NCBI RefSeq assembly: GCF_041821045.1
Contig: NZ_JBGUAW010000002.1
Coordinates: 372,001 to 436,000, forward strand
From: Thiohalorhabdus sp. Cl-TMA
GTDB lineage: Bacteria > Pseudomonadota > Gammaproteobacteria > Thiohalorhabdales > Thiohalorhabdaceae
DNA length: 64,000 nucleotides
Reading direction: 5' to 3'
Part shown: one piece after another, positions 1 through 9,085 of the stretch
How the letters are laid out: each line of letters starts with the position of its first letter
Position numbering within the stretch: position 1 is the first letter of the stretch
Notes under the pieces: generated by a model
What the model saw: the letters and a program-made list of their open reading frames with translations, nothing else
Database searches by the model: none
What the model was told of the DNA's origin: nothing
Program-made: the position numbers and the translations under genes

Positions 1-2
1 CC

Positions 3-278
3 CCGGCTGACGGAACCATCCAGGTACGCTGCGCCCGGGAAGGGAAGCAGGTGGTCATCGCGGTGAGCGATGACGGCAAGGGGATCCCGAAGGCCCGGCT
101 CCGCACCCTGTTCCGGGACTTCGACCAGAAGGGCTTCCAGGACTCCGAACTGGGCGGCCTCGGGCTCGGACTTTCCCTCGTGCGCCGCCTGGTGGAGATG
201 CACGGCGGGGAAATCGAGGCGGAAAGCCCGGGCGAGAACCAGGGCAGCATCTTCCGGGTGTACCTGCCGGCCTGCTAG
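3..278 (+). CDS. Histidine kinase C-terminal ATPase domain (5' partial)
   Basis: The reading frame is open from base 3, so the gene begins upstream of the window. The 91 visible residues are the end of a HATPase_c domain: a D-x-G-x-G box (DDGKGIP) followed by the G2 box GLGLGLSLVRRLVEMHGG and a terminal strand typical of sensor kinases. It would bind ATP and phosphorylate a conserved histidine in the missing part. It is convergent with the broken kinase that starts 16 bases further on, so the two are not one gene. Signal input and partner regulator cannot be seen. Confidence 0.85.
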   Translation, partial: PADGTIQVRCAREGKQVVIAVSDDGKGIPKARLRTLFRDFDQKGFQDSELGGLGLGLSLVRRLVEMHGGEIEAESPGENQGSIFRVYLPAC

Positions 279-293
279 GGCCGTCGTGCCTTT

Positions 294-1936
294 TTATTCG
301 CGGGGGAGCCGTATCTGGAAGGTGGCTCCCGGCTCGTGAGTGTTGTTGCGGGCGTCCAGACGGCCCCCGTGCCCTTCGACGATGGAATAGGCGATCCACA
401 GCCCCAGGCCCACGCCGTCTTCCTTGGTCGTGAAAAACGGCCGCACGATCACGTCCATGTCCATGGTCTCCGGCAGGCCGGGGCCCGCATCCACCACCGA
501 GATCAGCACCTTGTCCTCCGTCGACCGGGTTTGGACGATGACCGGCGGCGGCGTGTCTGCAAGCCGCGCCCGGTTGGCTTCCTGGTCATTATGGATCGGG
601 TTGTGGAGCACCTCCTGGATTTGCAGGCGGTCGGCAACGACGTTGGGTAAGGCTTCCTCCAGGTCGAGCCGGATGGCCACCTTGGCGTCGGAGGTGCCGC
701 CCCGGAGGAAAGGCTGCAGGCGGCGCAGCAGACCGTTCACATCCAGGCGCCTGAAATCGGGGCCGTCGCCCTTCAGGAATTTCCGCACCTACACGAGCAC
801 CTCGCTGGCCTTCTGCGCCTCCTCGGTGATCCGGTCGAGTAGGTCCGCGAAGCGGGTGGAATCCAGGGAGCGCTGGGAGAGAAGCTGGTTCCCCGCCGCG
901 GCGTAATTGTTCAGCGCCGCGAGCGGCTGGTTGAGCTGGTGGGTGAGCAGCGAGGTCAGTCCTTCCATGGAGATCAGCCGGCTCACGCTCTGGAGCTGTT
1001 GGGCGTACTGGCGTAGCCGTTCCTCGGTGGTCTTCTGGGTGGAAAGGTCGATCCCAACCAGGGAAAAGCGCTCCACGTTTCCGGGTGCGTCGTAGTGGGC
1101 AACCACGGTAACCAGGAACGGTACCTCCTGCCCCCTTTTATCCAGCAGGGCCGTCTCGCCCACCCAATACCCTTCCCGGGCCGCCGCGGGAAACGCCTCG
1201 TCCTGCATGAGCTGCCCGGCCCAATCGGGATGTATGCCCCGCACCGTGACATGCGGGGAAAGATCGCTTCCCAGAAGCTCCTTGGCGTACCGGTTGTGAT
1301 AGAGGAAGTGGAGATTGCCGTCACAACGGCCCACCAAGCCGGGAAACGCCTCCAGGATTTCCGTTAGCTGGTCGACGGAGTGCTCGCTTTGCTTCAGTCG
1401 GGACAGATCGGTGATGAATACGACGGACAGGGAGGGCGCTCCCTGCTCGTCAAGGCACGTCGTTCCATTGGCAAGCACGGGTACCGGTTGGCCGTCGCCG
1501 CGGACGAAGCGCAGCTCATGGTAGCGGTTCGCTCCATTCCAGCGCTTTTGCACTTCGTGCCGGAAGGTCTCCCGATCCCTGGGGTCCAGCCAGCGGTTTG
1601 GATGGGAGCCCACCAGGGCCTCCCGCGAGCTGTCCAGCATCCGGCAGAGGGCCTCGTTGGCTTCCAGGATCTCCAGCGTGTGTATATCCGCCACCAGGAA
1701 GCCTTCGGAGGCATGCCGCAGGATATGCTCGACCAAGCGTCCCGTGCCGATGCCGAGAAAAGTGTCGGCGGTTGATTGCGGCGCTTCCTTCCGGGGCACC
1801 TCCCGCAGGCAGCAATGGATGCCCCGGGCCCCCTCCAGGCGGACGACCAGCCCCTGGGCGCGCAGGCATCGCCGAAAAGTCGTTCCAATAGCTCGGCGCC
1901 CTGCTCGAAGGAGCCGGGCATGGGCTTCCCTGGCAT
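294..1936 (-). pseudogene. PAS-PAS sensor histidine kinase, broken by an amber stop and a probable frameshift
   Basis: The frame encodes two PAS-like regions (first near 'HILRHASEGFLVADIHTLEILEAN' is split here as HILRHASEGF and LVADIHTLEI), a HisKA helix with the H-box THQLNQPLAAL, and a HATPase_c domain (DAGPGLP, GVGLGLWIAYSIVEGHGG). A TAG at 789-791 interrupts the same frame between ...ASEVLV and VRKFLKGD..., exactly between HisKA and the ATPase domain; one C-to-T change from CAG would explain it. At the N-terminus, a good ribosome site (AAAGGGGCGAAG) precedes an ATG at 1936, but that frame (MPGKPMPGSFEQGAEL...) must shift near 1855 to join the PAS frame (QGLVVRLEGARG...). I call it a pseudogene; the amber stop is certain in this sequence, the frameshift is inferred. 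Confidence 0.75.
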
Positions 1937-2896
1937 CTTCGCCCCTTTTCGGTATCCAGTAAGCGCTGCTTGCTCGAAGCTTCCTCAGTTTTCCCGGAGA
2001 ATGCACCCATGGACGGCAGCGCGGAGCGTGCTGGACGGGAAGGTCCGGAAGGGAAAGGGTGGAACGGCCGCAAGGGAAAGGGGGGCACTTCCCCGTCCCT
2101 TGTATCGCCCTGGCTGGATTGGGCGGGCGATTGGACGGAAGAATGGCGCGGCTGGCCGTTGCTGTTCCCGGTCGGTACCAAGTGGCCGTCCCCGGGAGCC
2201 CGTCATGAATCTCCGGCGGGAGTAAGCTTGAAAAGTTACACTTTTGCGGGCGCAAAGTGGTTTTCAGAAAGAAACGCGCAATTCGTCAGGCTGGCATATC
2301 GGGCATGGTGCGCTCCCAGGCGTTCGGCAGGTATCGGTTGGGCATCCCCGGCTAGTAATGAAAGGGGATAGATGTTGCTCCATACGGGGTCCGGAGCCCC
2401 CTCTTCGAGTTATTTGCCTATGATCACTCGACGACTTCCGAGAACAAATAGGAATTATTCCGGGAAAGTAAGAAACGGTACGGAATGGGTAGGGATTTGC
2501 AAGATAAATACTTGATCGTGCGCAATTTTTAAAACATTACGCTGGGGGGTGCCGTCAGCGGTTTCGACCCGGTTTCGGTAAGGGAAAAGCGGCCAAGGGG
2601 TCTTCGGTGAGCGTGATGGAAATCGGTGCGGTTTGCCGAGGGGGTCGGCATAGGATGGAAACGCACCGGACTATTCAAATCGAGCCTTTGCTCGCCGTTT
2701 GCCGTACCGGCCCAAAAACGACAATAGTGCCTTTTGCTTATGCAATGTGCCCGAAGATGGAAGGCGGTGCCTGCCTTTGTAAAGATAGGCAGGAAGGTGC
2801 GATCTTGCCTTTATTTCCCGGTAATGGTTTGATCGGGACGGGGAATTGTCCGGATGAGCACGAGCGGCGGCTGTCACCCGAAAGGAGAAGGGGCCC
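1937..2896. other. Long intergenic region with no supported gene
   Basis: This stretch lies between the broken kinase and the next gene. Open frames here, including one at 2607-2924, are arginine- and proline-rich or lack a credible start, and resemble no family I know. The part from about 2380 to 2560 is AT-richer than its surroundings and could hold promoters for the gene at 2897 or for the kinase, but I see no clear -35/-10 pair, terminator or RNA motif. Confidence 0.5.
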
Positions 2897-3532
2897 ATGC
2901 AGGATGCCGAATACGGATATGTAGGAAAAGGCCAGCGCATCCACATCGTGCGCACCGACAGCACAACCTATTGCGAGCGAACCATTTCCGAGCGGGTCGC
3001 GGATCCGGAGCAGGTTGACCCCGGGGAGCTCTGCAAGACGTGTCTGGCGCGCCGGGAAGAAGCGGAGGAGGCCGGTACCGGCAATGCGTCCGGGAACGCG
3101 GAGCAGCCCGCCGAGACTCGCAGGATACCGGAGCCCGAAGGGGCATCTGCCGCCTCGGAATCCGTGAACGAGCGCAGTGGGGAGGGTATGGGGATCCCCG
3201 GTCCCGAAGCCATTCCGCTGGAATCCGAAGAGCGGGGCGAGCGGGATCCCCTCCACCAGTGGGACCGGATGATGGCCCTCTGCGAGGAAAAGCTCGGCGG
3301 GCTGTGCGCCCCGATCCTCCTGGTGGGGCTTGTAGCCCTGGTGGTGCTCGGGGTCGAGATCGTGGACGAGGTGGGACTCTTCAACATCCTCCTGCTGGTG
3401 CTCCTCGCGGTGGGCGGAAGCTACGCCTATCTGCGCGCGACCGGGCAGAGCGAGAAGTGGGATCGGCTCAGGGACACCGCCAGGACCATCGGCACCGGGA
3501 TACGGCAGCGGCTGAATCGGCTCTTGCCCTAG
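2897..3532 (+). CDS. Hypothetical protein with two C-terminal membrane helices
   Basis: An AAAGGAG ribosome site sits 10 bases before the ATG. The 211-residue product starts with a small cysteine-containing region (Cys26, Cys46, Cys49) that might bind a metal, continues through a long acidic, proline-rich and probably disordered linker (about 55-120), and ends with two hydrophobic helices at about 137-156 and 160-178 followed by a basic tail. I recognise no family. It is a single gene, convergent with the outer-membrane protein genes downstream. The coding frame is supported by the ribosome site, the clean membrane segments and the absence of a better frame. Confidence 0.7.
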   Translation: MQDAEYGYVGKGQRIHIVRTDSTTYCERTISERVADPEQVDPGELCKTCLARREEAEEAGTGNASGNAEQPAETRRIPEPEGASAASESVNERSGEGMGIPGPEAIPLESEERGERDPLHQWDRMMALCEEKLGGLCAPILLVGLVALVVLGVEIVDEVGLFNILLLVLLAVGGSYAYLRATGQSEKWDRLRDTARTIGTGIRQRLNRLLP

Positions 3533-3557
3533 ACCAGCGCCGCTTCCTGGACCGGCC

Positions 3558-4112
3558 CTACCAGAACCGGTAGCGGTAGCCGAGGGCGAAGAAGTCCACG
3601 TCGAAGGAGGAGGCGGCATTCCGTGTCAGGGTCGCATCCGAGTTGTTGGGGTCGGGAATGGAGGACTCGAAGGAAACCTTGTAGCTGTAACGCTGGTAGC
3701 GCAGGAAAAAGCCCCGGACGGCCAGCTCGGCGGAAAGTGCCGTGGCCTGATCGCTGGCCTCCGTGGAAGGGAAAGGGTCCGCGAAGTCGTAGCGTGCCTG
3801 GCGGGTGAGGATGTACGGGCCCACCATGACCCGCACGGGACCGAACCAGCGGATGGCACCCAGTCCCGCGAAGGGGGCGCGGTTGGTACCCCCCATCTCC
3901 AGGAACAGACCCCAGTCGTCGAAGCGGCCGGTGAACAGGAAGGAGCCGCCGTAGCTGGGACTTTGCTCGTCCACGGCGCTCCCGCAATCCCCCGAGCAGG
4001 AAGCGCTTTCCGCGATGCCGAAAACGCCCAGATGGGTCGCCGCGCCGGCCGGGCCGGAAAGGGCGAGCAGCCCCAGGGCCGGCAGGAATCTCCGCCAGAA
4101 TGCTCCCGTCAT
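3558..4112 (-). CDS. Outer-membrane beta-barrel protein, hypothetical
   Basis: The 184-residue product opens with a signal peptide (MTGAFWRRFLPALGLLALSG, cleavage likely after AGAA) and then alternates short amphipathic strands with turns, ending in YRYRFW. A terminal aromatic residue after alternating hydrophobic positions is the usual Bam recognition signal of outer-membrane barrels. Two cysteines in CSGDC near the mature N-terminus could form a disulfide. A GAGGGGAAC ribosome site precedes the ATG. It follows the barrel gene at 4167-4898 by 54 bases on the same strand, so the two are probably co-transcribed. No substrate can be assigned. Confidence 0.7.
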   Translation of the reverse strand: MTGAFWRRFLPALGLLALSGPAGAATHLGVFGIAESASCSGDCGSAVDEQSPSYGGSFLFTGRFDDWGLFLEMGGTNRAPFAGLGAIRWFGPVRVMVGPYILTRQARYDFADPFPSTEASDQATALSAELAVRGFFLRYQRYSYKVSFESSIPDPNNSDATLTRNAASSFDVDFFALGYRYRFW

Positions 4113-4166
4113 GTTCCCCTCTTTTCCGTGGTCGCTCGGGCGGGGCTAATCCGGGAGCCCCGCCCG

Positions 4167-4898
4167 CTAGAATTGATACCCCGCCTGGTAAAAGGTGTAG
4201 CGCGCCTCCTCCGAGCCGGAGCTCCAGTGCTGGCGCGTGACCCCGAGGGTCAGGCCGGATCGGAACAGCACCTCCAGCCCATATTGGGTGATCCGGTGGG
4301 TGCGGTCGATGGCCCGGCTGGTCCCGGTGGAAAAGTCCTCGTTGCGGCGGGATTCCAGCGCTTCGTAGGAGAGAAACGGCGTCACGCGGAGGCTGTCCAC
4401 GCGCACCGAGCTTTGCACGCCCACGACGTAGCCGTAGAGGGTTTCCCGCCCCTCCAGGCGCTCGCCGTATTCCACCCGGTACTCCCCGTAGCCCCCCTTG
4501 GGTCCGGCGAAGAAGATGGCGTTCCAGCCGGGGGCGAAGCGGTGCTGGACCTCCCCGGTAAGGTGCAGCATAGTTTGCCAAACGGTTAAGTCGTTGTCAT
4601 CGGAGAAGATTCGGTCGGTACCCGAAAGATAATCGGCCTGCCCGCCCAGGTTGAAGGCCAGCCGGTCGGAGAGGGCTTGACGGCGGGACAGGCTGAGCGT
4701 GGCGCCGGTCAGGTCCGTCTCCTCGGAGCTGTAGCCGCGGAGCCCGCCGCTCACCCGGTACTGGACCTGACCGTCCCGGTAGACGGGGTGGCCGAGGGGC
4801 GGCGGGGCCAGAATGAACTGGGTGCCGTAGGAGAGGGCCGGACCGGAGGCGGCCAGACCGGCCAGGGACCAGAAGGCCCGGAATAGAGCGCGGCGCAC
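4167..4898 (-). CDS. Outer-membrane beta-barrel protein, hypothetical
   Basis: The 243-residue product has an N-terminal signal peptide (MRRALFRAFWSLAGLAASG, cleavage near ALS) and a body of alternating polar and hydrophobic residues with many Tyr, Gly and Arg, ending in YQAGYQF. The terminal phenylalanine and strand pattern point to an outer-membrane barrel, possibly of the surface-lipoprotein-assembly or porin type of about 10 strands. It is the first gene of an apparent pair with the barrel gene at 3558-4112. I do not recognise a specific family, and function and substrate are unknown. Confidence 0.7.
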   Translation of the reverse strand: MRRALFRAFWSLAGLAASGPALSYGTQFILAPPPLGHPVYRDGQVQYRVSGGLRGYSSEETDLTGATLSLSRRQALSDRLAFNLGGQADYLSGTDRIFSDDNDLTVWQTMLHLTGEVQHRFAPGWNAIFFAGPKGGYGEYRVEYGERLEGRETLYGYVVGVQSSVRVDSLRVTPFLSYEALESRRNEDFSTGTSRAIDRTHRITQYGLEVLFRSGLTLGVTRQHWSSGSEEARYTFYQAGYQF

Positions 4899-4992
4899 GG
4901 GAATCTCCTTTCCGGAGCGGGAATGTTCGGGGAAAGGATAACAGGATCGGGCGCCGCGCCCGGCGGGTGACGCTGAATCCCCGGTCCAGCCC

Positions 4993-5802
4993 TCAGTGCC
5001 TGCCCGTCAATTGGGCGCGCTTTTCCTGCGCTCCGGGAATCTCCCTGGTGGGGCGCTCGAACCGGCCCTTCAGGGCATCGGTTCCCTCCTGCGGGTGGGC
5101 GAAGGCGACCAGATCCTTCCGGGCGGCGCGCCGCTCCTCGGTGCGCAGCCTCAGCTCCCGGTCCCGCAGCTCCTGCAGCCACGGCTGAAGCTCCCCGTCA
5201 TGGTTGAAGGACCAGGCCAGCCGGGGCGCGCCGAAGGGCAGATCGTCCCCGGCCCGCCCGTCCACGCCGGTGTCCCACAGGTGCCAGGTCTTTCCATAGC
5301 TGTTGATCTGGCGCTTCATCAGCATCTTCTCGGCGGCCTGCGGAAGGCCCGGCGCGGCGAGCTGACCGGACAGGATCTCGCCGTTGTGCGGATGCCAATA
5401 GCCGCGCTCTTCTTCCGGCAGCTGCCGGAACAGCCGCTCGGAAATGATGTATTCCACCCCCACCAGGTTGGCGTCGGCGGTGTTGCCGTCGAAAAGCAGG
5501 CATTGGATGAAGTCCTCGTTAACCACTTTGCACCAGTGATGGGCGATCCACTGGTGCTCCGGATCCTCCTTCATGGGATGGAAGCCGGCCAGGTAGGTAT
5601 CGAAGCCCCGCAGGGGCGGACGCCGTTGCAGGACCGCGGCCCCCGTCTCCAGCATCCAGGTGCGGGGTGCCTTGCTGTCGCCGCGGGGCCGGGTGGCGTT
5701 CCGGGTCCGGCCCGGCTGAAGCAGGAAATAGGCGGCCGCCGCGGAAAGGCCCACGGCCAGCCCCAGGGGGGAGGTGCGTAGTGCAGACATCCAGTTCAGC
5801 AT
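4993..5802 (-). CDS. DUF1264 / oil-body-associated-protein-like protein
   Basis: After a membrane-anchor-like N-terminus (LGLAVGLSAAAAYFLL), the product carries the DUF1264 signature known from plant oil-body-associated proteins and some bacteria: an AHHWCKVVNEDFIQCLLFD block, GVEYIISERLFRQLPEEE, WHPHNGEILSGQL and a YGKTWHLWDTG block. An ATG at 5802 with an AAGGAG site eight bases upstream is preferred to a longer start at 5835, giving 269 residues. The biochemical role of the family is not established; lipid association is known in plants. The C-terminal 70 residues are charged and helical. Nothing around it explains its job. Confidence 0.75.
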   Translation of the reverse strand: MLNWMSALRTSPLGLAVGLSAAAAYFLLQPGRTRNATRPRGDSKAPRTWMLETGAAVLQRRPPLRGFDTYLAGFHPMKEDPEHQWIAHHWCKVVNEDFIQCLLFDGNTADANLVGVEYIISERLFRQLPEEERGYWHPHNGEILSGQLAAPGLPQAAEKMLMKRQINSYGKTWHLWDTGVDGRAGDDLPFGAPRLAWSFNHDGELQPWLQELRDRELRLRTEERRAARKDLVAFAHPQEGTDALKGRFERPTREIPGAQEKRAQLTGRH

Positions 5803-5913
5803 GGTCTTCTCCTTCTGGAGCGGTCTATGCGCCACGATCCGGTCGCGCGGCCCGTGGAAGCTTCACGCTCACGGGCCGCGCTGCCGGGCCGGCGGAGGTC
5901 TCCCATGGGCCGG

Positions 5914-6366
5914 CTATCCGTTGTGCCGGTTGATGTAGTCCTTAACGAAGGCCTCCATCTCGGCGTTCTCGCATTCGAAGCCCATGGATTCGGCCTGCTC
6001 CACGGCCTCTTCGCCGGGCTGCCCCTGCTCGCTGGCGGCGTGCATCAGCGTGAAGGCCCCGGAGCGCTTGCCGGATTTGCAATGGATGAGCACGGGCTTG
6101 GGCATCCCCGATACCGCCTCCCGGAATTCGTCCACCTGCTCCTCATTGAGGGCTTCGGCGGAAACCGGAGAATGGAAATATTCCATGCCGTCCCGGAGTA
6201 CCCGGTCCGCTTCTTCCTCGGGGCTCAGGTACTCCTTTTCCTCGCCCTCCTCCCGCAGGTTGGCCACGGAGCCGAAGCCTTGCTCCGCGAGCTCGTCGAT
6301 CTCCGATGCATCGGGGACGGACATCCCGACAAAATAGTTCTCGTCCATCTTGATGGTTTGCATCAT
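5914..6366 (-). CDS. DUF442/Blh-type protein tyrosine phosphatase-like protein
   Basis: The 150-residue product contains the phosphatase loop HCKSGKRSG, matching the HC-x5-R-S active site of the beta-lactamase-hydrolase-like (Blh, TIGR01244) fold, preceded by the family's typical opening (YFVGMSVPDASEIDELAEQG) and a VANLREEGEE block. Cysteine and arginine of the loop are intact, so phosphatase or sulfur-transfer chemistry is possible. In other bacteria the domain is fused to a metallo-lactamase-type persulfide dioxygenase; here it stands alone with an acidic C-terminal extension. The ATG at 6366 has an AAGGAG site seven bases upstream, which decides the start over a longer frame. Confidence 0.75.
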   Translation of the reverse strand: MMQTIKMDENYFVGMSVPDASEIDELAEQGFGSVANLREEGEEKEYLSPEEEADRVLRDGMEYFHSPVSAEALNEEQVDEFREAVSGMPKPVLIHCKSGKRSGAFTLMHAASEQGQPGEEAVEQAESMGFECENAEMEAFVKDYINRHNG

Positions 6367-6520
6367 GGCGATGCTCCTTTCGCTTCCGGGCCCTGTTCGG
6401 ACACGCATGCCCCGAGCATCCGGGCGGGTGGTGCTGGACCGGAAGGCCCTCTGGAAATGAGACGGAGGGGGCCTGACGGCTGTTCTGGCGTTCCGGCCTC
6501 TCCCCCATATCCTTGGGCGG

Positions 6521-9037
6521 TTATCCCCCCATCTCGGCGGTGGGGGTCCGCCCCACCTGCTCTTCCCGGGGTGCGGTCTGCAAGATCCGGCGGTAGGCGA
6601 AGACCTTCACCGCATCCAGGATGAACATCCAGACGATGGCGTAGCCCCAGATGACCCCCGCCCACATCCAGCCGACGGCCGGCATCAGAAAGCCGTAGAC
6701 GGCGGCGAGTGTGCCGGCGATCTGGGTGAGCTCCAGGGCGGCGAACAGCACCAGGCTGGGGTGGGGGCGCTGCCAGAACCAGCTGGGCTGGCGGGTGAGG
6801 AAGAAGGTCAGGTGGCCGGCCACCAGGAGCTTGAGGAAGAGCAGGGTCTGAATGGTGGCGTGAGGTAAGCCCATGGGCCCCTGAAGGAACCAGAACAGCA
6901 GGAAGCTTTCCAGGACCCCCGGGAAGCCCAGAACCCCGGCAATGGCCAAAATCCGCTGCATCTGCCAGCGCACCGGCCGCTTCGGGGTGGCCGCGTTGTC
7001 CCAGGCCACGGCGATGATGGCGATATCGTTCAGGATCACCAGCAGGATGATCATGATCGGGGTGATGGGGAAGAAGTTGAATACCAGCACGGAGATGGAG
7101 AGGAACAACAGCAGGCGGATGGTTTCCGTGATACGGAAGGTAGCGTAGCTGGTCATGCGCTCGAAGATGCGCCGGGCCTCCTCCACGCCCTGCGTGATCA
7201 CCCCCAGGGCGGGGGCGGTCAGTACCAGGTCGGCGGCGCTCCGGGCCGCATCCGTGGCCCCGCTCACCGTGATCCCCAGATCCGCCTGCCGCAGGGCCGG
7301 GGCATCGTTCACCCCGTCGCCGGTCATGCCGACGATGCGGTCCTCCGCCTGGAAATGGCGGATGATGTTGTATTTGTGCTCCGGCGTGACCTCCGCGAAG
7401 CCGTCGGCGCCCACCACCGCATCATGGATGGACCAGTCGATGCCCGCTTGGTCCTCGTGGCTGGAATTCCCCCGTTCGAACAGTTCGGTGGCCCGTTTCA
7501 GGTTCGTCCCCAGACCCACCTGGGCGGCGATCTGCCGGCCGATGGCCGGGTGATCCCCGGTTACCATGCGCAGATCGATGCCATGGGCCTTCGTGTCCCG
7601 CACCATCTCCGCCGCGTCGTCGCGCGGCGGGTCCAGGAGGGGCAGGATGCCCAGGTAGCGCCAGCCCTTTTCGCCGTCTCTGCGGGCCACGCCCAGGGCG
7701 CGGAAGCCCTCCTCGCCGAGCCGGTCCACCCGCTCGCGGACCTGGCGGGCGCGGTCCCCGGAGAGCCCCAGCCAGTCCAGAAGGACCTGGGGCTCTCCCT
7801 TGGTCACGGTGAAACGGTGCCCGTCCCTCTCCACATCGGCGTCGGAACGCTTCCGGGTGGGATCGAAAGGCCGGAATTCCACGATCCGGTACCGCTCCAC
7901 CGCCGCGGGGTCTTCCAGGGCGCTCCAGATGGCCCGGTCGATGGGGTCCTCTTTGTCGTGATCCACGGTAAGGGCGGCGGCCAAAAGGATCTCATCGGGG
8001 TCTTCCGCCTCGATGGGGGCGGGCTCCTGGAGGGTCAGCTCGTTCCTGGTCAGGGTCCCGGTCTTGTCGGCGCAGAGCACCTGCAGGCCCGCCATCTCGT
8101 CCATGGCGGCGAGCCGGGAGACGATGGCCCGCATGCGGGCGAGCCGGTTGGCGCCGATGCTCATGGTAACGGACAGCACCGCCGGCATGGCCTGGGGTAT
8201 GCCGGCAAGCACCAGGCCCAGGGCGAACAGCACCACGGCCCAGACGTCCATGCCCCGGATGAGGGAGAAGCTCACCACCAAACCCACCAGCACCAGCGAG
8301 GCTCCGATCAGGAAGTAGCCGATCCGCATCACGGCCCGCTGGAAGTGCGAATGGCCGCCGGCCGCTTCCACCAGCTCCACGGTCCGGGCGAACTTCGTCT
8401 GGCCGCCCGTGGCCACCACCACCGCCCAGGCCCTGCCCTGATTGGCGGTGGTGCCCGAGTAGATCAAGTCTCCGCCCCCCTTGCCGACGGGTAGGGACTC
8501 CCCGGTCAGGGTGGACTCGTCGGCGCTCAGGGCCTGGTCTTCGAGCAGCTGGGCATCCGCGGGAATTACGTCGCCGATGCCCGCCCGGATGATGTCGCCG
8601 GGAACCAGCTCCCTGGCCTCAATGGCCGAATCGTGCCCGTCCCGCAGGACCCGGGCCCGCAAGGCGAGCTGCGCCTTGAGGGCGGAGATGGCCTGGCTGG
8701 CCTTGCGCTCGTGCCAGAAGCTGACGCCGCCGTTGATGGCGAGCAGAACCAGGATGACGACGAGCTCTTCCCAGCGCTGGGACACCGCCGCCAGCACGGC
8801 GGCCACCTCGATCATCAAGGGGATTGGGCCCCAGAAATAGGAAAGGAAACGGAGCAGCGGGTTTTCCTCTTCCTCTTGCAGGGTGTTGGGGCCCACCTGG
8901 TCGAGGCGGCGAGACGCCTCCTCGCTGGACAGGCCCTCCTCGGGGCTCGTGCCCAGCTCTTGAATGGTCTCCCGGGCTTCCTGTTCCCGGGCGTCATGGG
9001 CACTTATGGAAGAAATCCGCGACTGCGCTTCGGCCAT
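6521..9037 (-). CDS. Plasma-membrane proton-efflux P-type ATPase (P3A)
   Basis: The 838-residue product has the full P-type ATPase architecture: an N-terminal cation ATPase domain (about 20-60), the actuator loop with TGES at about 178-181, the membrane motif GIPQAMPAVLSV (about 279-290), the phosphorylation site DKTGTLT with Asp324, and the hinge MTGDGVNDAPALRQADLGI. The sequence matches the H+-exporting P3A type (PMA1/AHA-like) rather than the copper or Ca types, since there is no heavy-metal-binding domain or CPC motif. It would pump protons out of the cytoplasm using ATP. It stands between the Blh-like gene and gap on the same strand, each with its own spacing. Confidence 0.9.
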   Translation of the reverse strand: MAEAQSRISSISAHDAREQEARETIQELGTSPEEGLSSEEASRRLDQVGPNTLQEEEENPLLRFLSYFWGPIPLMIEVAAVLAAVSQRWEELVVILVLLAINGGVSFWHERKASQAISALKAQLALRARVLRDGHDSAIEARELVPGDIIRAGIGDVIPADAQLLEDQALSADESTLTGESLPVGKGGGDLIYSGTTANQGRAWAVVVATGGQTKFARTVELVEAAGGHSHFQRAVMRIGYFLIGASLVLVGLVVSFSLIRGMDVWAVVLFALGLVLAGIPQAMPAVLSVTMSIGANRLARMRAIVSRLAAMDEMAGLQVLCADKTGTLTRNELTLQEPAPIEAEDPDEILLAAALTVDHDKEDPIDRAIWSALEDPAAVERYRIVEFRPFDPTRKRSDADVERDGHRFTVTKGEPQVLLDWLGLSGDRARQVRERVDRLGEEGFRALGVARRDGEKGWRYLGILPLLDPPRDDAAEMVRDTKAHGIDLRMVTGDHPAIGRQIAAQVGLGTNLKRATELFERGNSSHEDQAGIDWSIHDAVVGADGFAEVTPEHKYNIIRHFQAEDRIVGMTGDGVNDAPALRQADLGITVSGATDAARSAADLVLTAPALGVITQGVEEARRIFERMTSYATFRITETIRLLLFLSISVLVFNFFPITPIMIILLVILNDIAIIAVAWDNAATPKRPVRWQMQRILAIAGVLGFPGVLESFLLFWFLQGPMGLPHATIQTLLFLKLLVAGHLTFFLTRQPSWFWQRPHPSLVLFAALELTQIAGTLAAVYGFLMPAVGWMWAGVIWGYAIVWMFILDAVKVFAYRRILQTAPREEQVGRTPTAEMGG

Positions 9038-9085
9038 CGGCGATACCTGCCGGAGGGGAAGGGACCGCTGGCGGGAGCGGGTACC

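Noticed and set aside
2607-2924. Possible small gene before the membrane protein
   Set aside because: It overlaps the ribosome site and start of the better-supported gene at 2897, and its translation has no recognisable structure.
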